Both the position numbers and the translations under genes were made by a program. Below the pieces are notes generated by a model, which saw nothing but the letters and a program-made list of their open reading frames with translations, did no database searches and was not told the origin of the DNA. From the NCBI RefSeq assembly GCF_029633865.1, contig NC_079213.1:97126903-97190902 (forward strand): a stretch of 64,000 nucleotides of DNA. The letters are read 5' to 3'. This stretch comes from Lampris incognitus. Taxonomy: Eukaryota > Chordata > Actinopteri > Lampriformes > Lampridae. Numbering within the stretch: position 1 is the first letter of the stretch; each line of letters begins with the position of its first letter. Of the stretch, positions 19,301-31,300 are shown in pieces.

Positions 19301-22300
19301 CAACAAAACAGACCGCCATGCTACCCCGACGCCCCTGGATTAGATGCAAAATTTAACCATCACAGTGAAATAGTTTTACTGCCGCAGTTACTTTTTGAAG
19401 TAATTCCCTAAATCTCGATGCAGCGTTGCTGTGAAAAGTTAGACAAGATGTGTGCTGTGCAATGATTGGTTCATTATGTAAAAAAAAAAAAAGCTGTTGC
19501 GTGTTCATGTGAAGAAGGCATGTTGAATCCCAATGAATTAATCAGGTATGCTCACGTTGCAACAAGCACAGTGACAGCCATGTCTAGCGGAGGAGTGGAA
19601 GAACTTGAAAAGCTTCCCGTATCATTTAAAAGAAGGTATCATGCCTCATATTGCACTTTAATTTAACCGCTGTGTACTGAATAGTTTATATATTTTTAAG
19701 ATTTTTTTTTTGAATTTATTTCTGATCTTTCCCTTTTTCTCCCAATTTAGTGGCCAATCGCTCCCTATTCTAATTCAAACATCCACCCTTGTCCTGTCTG
19801 CGTTCGCCAACTGCATCTCTCCGGCCGGCAGTCTCAAAGGAGACGCCTCACCACTTCCGTGACAAGGCGAACCCAGGCCGAACCACTGCTTTTGCCGACA
19901 CACCCAGAGACGTATTCATGTGACGAACACAAGCCGACTCTGCCCCCTTCCCGAAGACAGCGTTGGCAATTATTGCTGCTTCATCAAATCCGGCCATAGT
20001 CGGATCTGACGAGACCGGGTCGCGAACCCCGGTCCCCAGTGGGCAACTGCATCGACACAAAGCTGATGCTTAGACCGCTACACCACTGCGGATCCCTTAT
20101 ATTTTAAGATTTTGTTTAAACACTGGATATCGTGAATGTTTTTTGATTATTTACACATATGGAAAAAAAGATACAATATATATAATTGGCAACAGAATGT
20201 GAAGGAAAATTGTCTAAAAACCCTCAAGGGGCTTGAAAAGTGGTCTTCTCCAGGCAGCATACTACAGGAAACAATCACAGCAACACGGTATGCACAATTT
20301 GTATGTATCTATCATTAATTCCAGATATAGCAAACGACAGGGAGACACTTTTTCATTCAAGACATGGGCAGAAGTTCTTTGCTCTAAATGTTTTACAGAA
20401 TAAATGTAAAGCGAAGTTATATTTTTCTCCACTTTTTTTTCTTTTTTCTATCGTTACCTGTCAAATTGTAGTGGCTCATTGGTTTGTGGTTTGCACATGG
20501 CACTTAAGTCTGTTCTTATATAGGTTTATTGGGGCGCTTCCTTATGCTAATTGCAAAATGCCTGGTGCCTGCATCCAATTTAAGATCAAACGCAATTCAT
20601 TAACATTCTCAGGTGGCTAAGAACAAAATTAGCTGGTGTGCACGTTTCATGAATCTCACATAGCATTTTCTTATTTTCCTCTTATTGCTTTGTGCTAGAA
20701 CAAATATACGAGAAGAATAAGAAAACATCCATGCATAAGGCCCAGTGATTTAAAAAAAAAAATTCAAGGGATGCTCCGTCTGTCAGACTATCACAGCCTC
20801 ATTTGCAGGAAAGTTGAGAAGAGGTTAACGGGAACACTCACTACGTTCACGACAGCGCTCTGCACTCTCAACAGAGCACAGCTTCAGCTGGCTGAAGAGG
20901 TCTTCAGAGGTGAACACCCTCACCAAGTAAACTGAAACAGAGTACCTCTGAAAACAGAAGCAGGTATTGTTAAAAAAAAAATATTGCAAATAAACAGTCT
21001 GCTACAGACTACTTTGTGAAACTCCAGTAGACCTTTTCTGTTGCGATTAGTTAAGACTCATTTAAAAAAAAATGGCAGAGATAAAACTAAAGCATGAAGG
21101 AGACAAACATCCTTTAAAATATCCCCATTTTATCAAGATCTGTTAAACTGAAAACACATGCATTCAAAAGTGGGTACCATCAGGTAGGCATTGATATATA
21201 GTGTATGACAGCACGAGTGAGAAATAAGACTGGAAGCCTGACCTTGCCAAAGTTGCCCCATGTGATGGTGACTCTGTTACTGACAGTGGAGAGGTGTAAC
21301 CAGGGGGTAATGTTCACAGGGCGGCAAGGCCGACGGGGCTCAACACCAGGTTTGTTTGAGGGGTAATAGCCCTGTAAACACAGACAACAGAAAGACAAAT
21401 CCTAATATCACAATTCTTTTCAAGCTGCAGAGACTATTTCAGTCAAGTAGTCTTTTCTAATTCATATGTATTAATTACTTTTCTAATAATAAGTAACTGA
21501 TATTGGGAACACATTGGCTGAGATTCTTTTCCCCCCCTCAGACTTCAGTTTTTTTCTTTTTTCTCTTTCTTCCCCTTTTTCTCCCCAATTGTACCCGGCC
21601 AATTACCCTACTCCTCCAAGCTGTCCCAGTGACTGCTCCACCCTGGTGCCGATCCGGGGAGGGCTGCAGACTACCACATGCCTCCTTCGATACATGTGGA
21701 GTCGCCAGCTGCTTCTTTTCAACTGACAGTGAGGAGTTTAAACAGGGGGACATAGTGCGTGGGAGGATCACACTATTCCCCCCAGCCCCCCCCCCCCAAA
21801 CAGGCACCACGACCAACCACAGGAGGCACTAGTGCAGCCACAGGACACATACTCACATCTGGCTTCCCACCTGCAGAGACAGCCAATTGTGTCTGTAGCG
21901 ACACCTGACCAAGCCAGAGGTAACACGGGAATTCAAACCGGCGATCCCCGTGTTGGTAGGTAACGGAATGGACTGCCACGCCACCCTGACTTTAAGTTTT
22001 TTTTTTTAACCTTCATTTACAACTGAAATGGACATACAGGATGACCTCAGTCTGTTCCCCCTGACAGGGAGGGAGGCCATGGTTCAACACCTCATGCAGC
22101 CATACCTGTCAATTTCTCTTTGAGACAGACGCTTAACCCCTAGCTGCTCCAGGGACACCACACTAGCTGACTGTGTGCTGACCAGACAGCATATGTACAT
22201 TTCAACCAATTTGGATATCACATATGTCATACATCTCTTCATGAAGCCCAGGTCATCTCATGTTGTCATGTAGAAAACACTATCATTTAAGAAGAAAGCC

Positions 22301-25300
22301 ACTTTATTTTGTCATCATACTGTTGTACTACTGTATAGAAGCAGTGGGCAGCTGCAGCATCCGGGGACCACTTCAGTTCTTCTTTCCATAGCCTTGGCCA
22401 GGGGCACGGACAGGAGTATTAACCCTAACAACATGCATGTCTTTTTGATGATGGGAGGAAACCGGTGCACCCGGAAGAAACCCACACAGACATGGGGAGA
22501 AGATACAAACTCCACACAGAAAGGACAGCCTGGGGTGTGAATCCAGGACCCTGTTGCTGTGAGTCAACAGGGCCAACCCCTGGACCACCGTGCCGCCCAT
22601 AATTAAGTTTCCTTTATTAATTCATTTACTGCAAATTAACCCATCCTAGCTGTGATCTGTGTAGCTAGGAGCAGTGGGCTGCTGCCTTCATGCTGCGCCT
22701 GGGGACCAACTCCAGTTCTTTTCCCATTGCCTTGGTCAGGGGCACAGACAGGAGTATAAACCCTAAAACGCATGTTTATTTTGATGGTGGGGAAACCGTA
22801 GCACCCAGAGAAAACCAACTGCAGACACCGGGAGAACATGCAAACTCTACACAGAAGACGATCTGGGATGACCCCAAAGGTTGGACAACCCTGGCATTTG
22901 AACCCAGGATCTTCTTGCTGTGAAGTGACAGCACCAACTACTGGGCCACCATGCCACCCAGTCACTTTCGGTTGTTCCACCATCCACCATTTTCACTATA
23001 GGGGATAGGTACCGGGGAAAACGAAAGCGTTTTCCTCTTCCCATTTTGGTTGTGCAATTTGACGCACTTCCTTTGCGCCATAAATCGAGCCTTCATTTTC
23101 CCCTGAGATCGTACACGGTGGCAGACAGATATGCATAGTGAAACCAAGGCTTACAGGGAACCAATCTAAATGCCGATGGTGTTATTCTTCTCTATAGCTA
23201 TTACACTGTGCAATCAACATATATTTAATAATTACAAATTAAAGCAAAAAAGGCCAACAATGTTTGCATTTCCTGAGGTGGCTGAGGAGTACCCGTCTAT
23301 CCCCAAAAACTTTCACCAACTTCTACCACTGCACCATAGAGAGCATCCTGACCAGCTGCATCTCATTGTGGTACGGCAACTGCACATCAGTAGACCAGAA
23401 AGCTCTGCAGCAGGTCGTCAAGGCGGCCCAACATACCACCCGTACCCTGCTCCCGGCCATAAAAGACATTTATCACAAATGCCGCCTTCGAAGGCATCAG
23501 CATCAGCAGCGATCCCACCCACCCCAACCATGGACTGTTCTCCCCCCTGCACTCTGGGAGGCGCTACAGGAGCCTCAGAGCCCACACTACCAGGCTCACA
23601 AACAGCTTCTTTCCCCAAGCTGTTACCCACCCGAACATCTGTAAATACGTTTATACTGATGCTCTTTTTTTACTTTAGCTTTTAGTATAAGATCTATACA
23701 GATGAAGACTATGTTTGTATATGTCTGTCTTGCACAGTTCGGCGAAGCCGCAGCCCTCATTTCGTTTTACACGTGCCTGCACATTGTTTTTAATGACAAA
23801 CTGAATTGACAAGATGTATACTGCTGCTTTAACACCATTAACAGCTCTCAAGGTGAAAACACAATATATACTTCAGAAGTTTTACCTTGAATGTTCAAGA
23901 CAGTTTATTTTTATTTTCTCCAACTTTTGTCTGCAATTTTGAATTTTTAAGCTTTGCTTCATCTTGTGGCACACTGTGGTAAGGCAGTGTGGTTTATTGT
24001 GTTGGGAGAAAAAAATAATAATCACAGATTCATTAACTTTAGTAGCAGTGCTTTCGATTCCTCTAGATGGCATGTAATGGATTTTTAGTGACGTCTGCAG
24101 ATTTGATGGCTTTTACGCATCAGCTGAATGCAAAGGTTAGTTTAGATACCAGGGTTTTTCCTGCCTATCTTTGCGTTTTCTTCAACAGCCTAAAAGAAAC
24201 GGACAATATTAAAGAAACAAAAAAGGTTTAAACTGCTAGCGTGGCTGGATGCATTGCCTGCAACTAGGCAATTAGCAGCATAAAATGAACGGCAAATAGG
24301 ACATCAGTTAAAAAAAAAAAACGGACTTCATTCTTTGTGGTATCGTTTCAAGCTTCTTGACTGCTACTTGGTCTGCTCAACCAGATTTGGTGTCTTTGTG
24401 GATGTTGAGGTGGCAATTTTAACTGCAGAAAACACAGCATTATATTCAATATTCACATTCAACAGCTAATAACGTCTAACTCTTTTGACTGAAATGTTTC
24501 AAAAAAATCTGTGTCTGACATAGTAAACTTTGTGAATTTGTATCATGTTGTCATAAATTAAAACCCAGCCACTGAAGATGCACAAGCCAGCGCATTCTTA
24601 GTGCCAGTCCCAAGCCTGGATAAATGGGGAGGGTTGCATCAGGAAAGGCATTTGGCATAAAACCTTTGCCAAATCAAATATATGGATCATAAATCAGATT
24701 TCCATACTGGATCGGTCAAGGCCCAGGTTACCAACAACAGCCACCAGTACTGTTGGCCAGCAGGGTGCCGGTGGAAACTATGCTACTGTTGGGTGAAGGA
24801 GAGGGGGAAAGCATGTGCAGAGGCAGCGGAAGAGGAGGAAGGGTAGGAGCGTGGAAGTGTAGGAGTGTGGAGGTGAGAGTTGGAGCTTTGAATGTTGGCA
24901 CTATGACTGGTAAAGGAAGAGCGCTGGTTGATATGATGGAGAGAAGGAAGGTAGATATACTGTGTGTGCAAGAGACCAGGTGGAAGGGGAGTAAGGCCAG
25001 GAGTATCGAAGGTGGGAGCAAATTCTTCTACCATGGTGTGGACGGGAAGAGAAACAGGGTAAGGGCAATTCTGAAGGAAGAGTATGTCAAGAGTGTGTTG
25101 GAGATGAAGAGGAGTGTCGCACAGAGGGATGAATATGAAGCTGGAAATCGAAGGCGTGATGATTAACGTTATCAGCACTTATACCCCCAAGTCGGGTGTG
25201 AGATGGAAGAGAAAGAAGAATTCTGGAGTGAGTTGGATCAAGTGGTGGAGAGTGTACCCAAGGAGGAGAGAGTGGTGATTGGAGTGGACATGTTGGTGAA

Positions 25301-28300
25301 CGGAACAGCGGCCATGAGGTGGTGATGGGTAGGTATGGTGTCAAGGAGAGAAATGTGGAAGGACAGATGGTGGTAGATTTTGCAAAAAGGATGGAAATGG
25401 CTGTGGTGAATACATATTTCAAGAAGAGGGGGGAACACAGGGTGATGTAGAAGAGTGGAGGAAAGTGAACAGAGGTTGACTATAGCTTATGTAAGAGGTG
25501 TGATCTGAAAGGGATTAGAGACAGCAAGGTGGTGACAGAGGAGAACGTAGCTAGGCAGCATCGGTTTCAAGTTCCTTATTGTGTACTTTTCTAGATTTTA
25601 TTCCACATTTAGCTGCTTGGAGTGTTATTTCTCGTTTGTTTGCATGTTACTGTGTTTTGTGTTCACAAGCTTCTCCAAACAAATTGCCCCTAGCAGGATT
25701 AATAAAGTTGTTGATTATCAATGTTCTTGATTATCAATGAATCCATTCCTTGGGGTGAGCAGCCCAAGCATCCTTTTTATTGCACTGACCTCCTCATTTT
25801 ATGTCATCAACTCTTTGTATGTGGTGTGTGTATACGTGTCTTATTTACTTATTCAGTTCTCTGTGCATTATTTTTTTTTCTTCTTTCTTCCGTTTTCTTT
25901 GAGAGTTTGGGATGGATGGGGGGTGGGAATAATGTGTTGCAGTTCTGTTCTAACACCAAAAAAAAAAAGAAAAGAAAAAAAAAAGAAAAAAAATGCTGTG
26001 AAACACTGATCTGTTCTTTGTGTCTAACATACATAACACTGGTTTCCAATAAGAAAAAAAAAGTTGTTTGCATTTGTATGGTGGTCTGTAGGATGATTTT
26101 GGGGATCAAGAAAGGGAAGACAGTGAAGGCAGAGCCAAGGATCAAACGGGGGAAGCTGAAGAAGGAAGACTGTTGTGTGGAGGTCAGGAAGATGTTAAAA
26201 CAGGCACTGGGTGGTAGTGAAGAGTTGCTGGATGGCTGGGCAACCACTGTAGAAATAGTTAGGGAGACAGCTAGGAAGGTACTTGGTATTTCATCTGGAC
26301 AAAAGAAGGAAGACAGAGACTTGGTGGTGGAATGAGGAAGTACAGCAAAGTATACAGAGAAAGAGGTTGGCAAAGAAGAAGTGGGATAGTCAGAGAGATG
26401 AAGAAAGCAGACAGGAGTACAAGGAGATGCAGCGTCAAAGCGACGAGAGAGGTGGCGAAGGCAAAAGAAAAGGCGTATGGTGAGTTGTATGAGAGGCTGG
26501 ACAGTAAGGAAGGAGAAAAGGACTTGTACCGATTGGCTGAACAGAGGGCCCGAGCTGGGAAGGATGTGCAGTAGGTTAGTGCGATGAAGGATAGACATGG
26601 AAATCTGCTGACAAGTGAGGAAAGTGTGTTGAGAAGGTGGAAGGAGTACTTTGAGGAGCTGATAAATGAAGAAAATGAGAGAGAAGATTGGATGATGTGG
26701 GGGTAGTGAATTAGAAAGAGTGGTGGATTAGCAAGGAGGAAGTGAGGGTAGCTATGACGAGGATGAAGAGTGGAAAGGCAGTTGGTCCAGATGACATACC
26801 TGTGGAGGCATGGAGGTGTTTAGGAGAGATGACAGTGGAGTTTTTAACTAGATTGTTTAACACAATCTTGGAAAGTGAGAGGATGCCTGAGGAGTGGAGA
26901 AGAAGCATACTGTACCAATTTTCAAGAATAAGGGGTGTGTGCAGAGCTGTAGTAACTACAGAGTTATAAAACTGATCATCCACAGCATGAAGATATAGGT
27001 AAGAGTAGTGGAAGCTAGGCTAAGAGAGGTGATGATCAGCGAGCAGCAGTATGGTTTCATGCCACGAAAAAGCACCACAGATGTGATGTTTACTTTGAGA
27101 ATGTTGATTGAGAAGTATAGAGAAGGTCAGAAAGAGTTACATTGCGTCTTTGTGGATTTAGAGAAAGCATATGATAGGGTGCCAAGAGAGGATGTGTGGT
27201 ATTGTAGGAAGAAGTTGGGAGTGGCAGAGAAGTATGCAAGAGTGGTACAGGATATGTATGAGGGCAGTGTGACAGTGGTGTGGTGTGCGGTTGGAATGAC
27301 AGATGGGTTCAAGGTGGAGATGGGATTACATCAAGGATTGGCTCCGAGCCCATTTTTGTTTGCAATGGTGATGGACAGATTGATGGACGAGATCAGGCAG
27401 GAGTCTCCGTGGACTATGTTTGCGGATGACATTGTGATCTGTAGTGAGGGTGCGGGTTGAGGAGAGCCAGGACAGGTGGAGGCATGCACTGGAGAGAACA
27501 GGAATGAAAGTCAGGAGGAGCAAGACAGAATACATATGCGTGAACATGAGGAAGGACAGTGGAATGGTGAGGATGCAAGGAGTAGAGGTGGCGAAGGTGT
27601 ACGAGTTTAAATACTTGGGGTCAACTGTTCGAAGTAATCGGGAGTGCAAAACAGAGGTGAAGAAGGGAGTGCAGGCAGGGTGGCATGGGTGAAGAGCGTC
27701 AGGAGTGATTTGCGCCAGAAGGGTACCAGCAAGAGTGAAAGGGAAGGTTGACAAGATGGTAGTGAGACCAGCTTTGTTGTAGGGGTGGGATGATTCACAA
27801 ATCTCACGGTTCGATATGTCTCACAATTTCGATGCAATACGATGCAGTGGATGCTTTGGTAAGCAAGAGACAAAACAGCATTCCAGTTCTCCATTTTTCA
27901 TTTATTTTAAGAATTAGGCCCAACATTTTGGCATTATCAAGGCACGTATTCAAACGTAACGCAAATGCAAAAGTTCTAACAAAATTTTGTGCCGTCTTTT
28001 CTTGTTGTGTAACACAATTGCTTTACTTTAAAACTTTCAACAGTACTAGAACGACTAAGGCGGTCATTTTGACCATTCTTGATTTTCAAAGTTTAATAAC
28101 TTTGTGAAAAAAAATGATACACCTGCTACCCCCTGAATGCTCCTAGAAGTGCATATATTTGCATTAAAATTAGTTTTAGATCAATTGCACAAAAATAAAA
28201 GTTGTAAGATCTACCTAAAACAGCCATGAGCGGCGTCATGTCACCATTTATGACATGTGCTCGCATAATTTCCTTTGCAACATTCACTTCTTTTTTTACA

Positions 28301-31300
28301 TTTCACATTTTATAGGCCTTGTTACATTTGTTAGATTAGCAATACGTGTTTTCCGTTTTGTTTTTCAGGTATTTCCAACATGTCTGGTACAGCTGCAGTT
28401 TCAGATGCACCATGACTACCACCGAGGCGTTGCAGTATTTACAGGCATTGAACAGCGGCGATTTTAAATAGTTTGAAAAATAGTAACGTAATGATCACAT
28501 ATGTGTAGACTCACTAGCTTGTCGGCTAATGGGTCAGACCCTTTAGTTGACTGGTTAATGTAGTCGCCTGTGGTGCAGGAGACCCAGGTTCACGTCCCGG
28601 CTATGGCGGATTCCCGGCTGCCCCCTGAATTCACTACAGTATGTTGTTAAAATTTTAATTTTGGTGTCAGTCGTTTCCTAAAAGACATACTAACATATGC
28701 AATGCATTGATATCTCAATTGGGTATTTATCTTGACAGAATACAGAGCTTAAAAACTGGCGATCATTTTGACCGCTGATGGTCGTTTTAGGTAGGAGTGA
28801 AATCCATTGTTGTAGAGTTAATAACACACGATCTCGCAAAATGGGGAACGTCTCGAACCATGAAGACTCTCTCAGAACAATTTGGAATTCGATCCAGTAT
28901 CGTCCCACCCCTACTATGTTATATGATTTGGAGACAGTGGCACTGACAAAAAGACAGCTGGTGGAGCTGGAGGTGGCAGAGCTGAAGATGCAAAGATTTT
29001 CGTTGTAAATGATGAAGAAGGACAGGATTAGGAACAAGTATATTAGAGGGACAACTCAGGTTAGACGGTTTGGCGACAAAGCAAGAGAGGCAAGATTGAG
29101 ATGGTTTGGACATGTGCGGAGGGAGAGATGCTGGGTATATTGGAAGAAGGATGCTGAATATGGAGCTGCCAGGGAAGAAGAAAAGAGCAGGTTTATGGAT
29201 GTGGTGAGGGAGGACATGCAGGTGGCTGGCATAACAAGAGGAAGATGCAGAGGACAGGAAGAGATGGAAACAGATGATCCACTGTGGCGATCCCTAATGG
29301 GAGCAGCCAAACGTAGTAGTTTCATCATAGTTTTTTTTCCCCCAAATTCCAAGCATTACATTTCAAAACATGTTACATTGTTAAGAACACGACAAAGATG
29401 TCAGACTAACTGCATATTGTTCAGAATAACGTGATTTTTTTTTAATTTACAAATATCGACTTGCCTATCAGTATCCTTCAAAGCATATAAAATTGTGTAT
29501 CAGTTCAACTCTGGCCATCACACATTGACTAGGGTTAGTCAATAGGAAGCAATAGGACGGTGCAGAACAGCATGGTCAAGCAGCTGGACTTAGCAAACAT
29601 GGTCTACATTTATCAGCACATAGAAGAAGTTGAAAAGATTTCACAAATCCAGAAATATATCTCAAACCTCTAGTACATGCTGATATATACATGTAGTCCA
29701 GATTTCTTCCAGTCTAGATTCTATAGCTGCTCTTCTAGACCAGGTCTAGTGTAACCCCACACGCCCTCGGCCGTGCCACATCTGGCACCACCTAATTCAG
29801 TGATAATCAACCATGTGCCATGTAGGGCTGAGAGTATGCAGATTTTCAAACCAACCAAACTCACAACAGGCGATTTGACCGATTAGTCTTCCTTTTTGGT
29901 TGAAGGTGTGCTCGTCATTGAAATTTGCTGGTGTGGAGTCAGGTTGGAATGAAAACTTGCATACGCTCAGCCTTCTACAAACACGTGGTTGCATGTTACA
30001 GACTTAAGCCTTAAAAAGAAAAAAGAAAAAAGGGGGGGGGGCTAAATGCAGGGCATCATGTTGATGAGTTTAAGTTCATTGTTTGACTGTTAAATTCTGT
30101 CAAAGTTTTTCTAGAGCAGTGTATTTTTTATTGGTTTTGACTTTAAAGTTTGAGTGTCATTTCAGGATGCATCTAAGCAATTGTAAAAAAAAAAAATCCT
30201 ACATTTAGTAATTTGCTGTTTGCAGACTGAATTCAAAGTAGAAACTACTCACTGGTACATGACAGTAAGATTGGTTGACTTTTACAGCGATGTTGGGAGG
30301 GTATTGGTCCTCCTGAACACCAATGGAGTCTGTGTAACAGATTCTGCAATAGAATGATAGAAAGAGTGAAGTCACAATCAGTAGTACATAAAAATGCCTC
30401 ATCAATATGCCTAAGAAGCTTCACTGAGCCCATTAAGTATTTCCACCTACCCCCTTGGAATAGCCAATAGTTCAGATGGATTGCTTCAGTTTTTCTTTTT
30501 TTGGGGGGACTTTTCCCTATTTTTCTCCCCAATTGTACCCAGCCAATTACCCCACTCTTCCGAGCCATCCCGGTCACTAATCCACCCCCTCTGCCAATCC
30601 AGGGAGGGCTGCAGACTACCACGTGCCGCCTCCGACACATGGAGTCACCAGCCGCTTCTTTTCACCTGACAGTGAGGAGTTTTGCCAAAGGGACGTAGCA
30701 CGTGGGAGGATCACGCAATTCCCTGCAGTTCACCCTCCCCCCTGAACAGGCGCCCCAACAGACCAGAGGAAGCGCTAGCGCAGCGATCAGGACACCTACC
30801 CACATTCGGCTTTGCACCCTCAGACACGGCCAATTGTGTCTGTATGAACACCCGACCAAGCCGGAGGTTACAAGGGCATTCGAACCAGAGATCCCCGTGT
30901 TTGTAGGCAACGGAATAGACCGCTACACTATCCAGACGCCCACTGCTTCAGTTTTTCTTATATGGCAGCCTAGGGCTGTGCGATGACAATATACATCATG
31001 TGACAATCGTTTCATACTATGCTCTATCGTTTATTTCGTTGTGTTGCAAATCACACTTTACAGCAATATTTTTCGTCATTTGGAGTCAGTCCATCTGCGT
31101 GGATTACATTAATAAATTACTCCAATTGGCTTTTCATTCGCGAAGCATTTATTACACCTGACCAAACCGGAGGTAACATGAGGATTCGAACCGGTGATCC
31201 CCCGTGTTGGTAGGCAATGGAATAGACCACTATGCTACCCAGACGCCTGGAAATAAGTTTTATGTATACTTATAAACGTTTACCGAGAGCTGGCCTAGTG

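Larger units (their letters stand above)
24560..29320 (+). mobile_element. RTE-like non-LTR retrotransposon, near full length but broken, with nested insertions
   Basis: The 5' part carries an AP-endonuclease-like segment ([31 protein letters not shown]). The reverse transcriptase follows from about 26.1 kb ([43 protein letters not shown]), with the catalytic FADD at 27419-27430, then FKYLGSTV and the 3' end at 29.3 kb. Stops and frameshifts break it into pieces, so it is not active. An unrelated insert of about 0.5 kb interrupts it near 25.57-26.06 kb and a hAT element splits it at 27780-28913. It sits in pias4 intron 5, antisense to the gene. Confidence 0.9.

Noticed and set aside
25849-26598. 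249-codon minus-strand open frame
   Set aside because: Antisense to the RTE reverse transcriptase region and its insert; no homology recognised.
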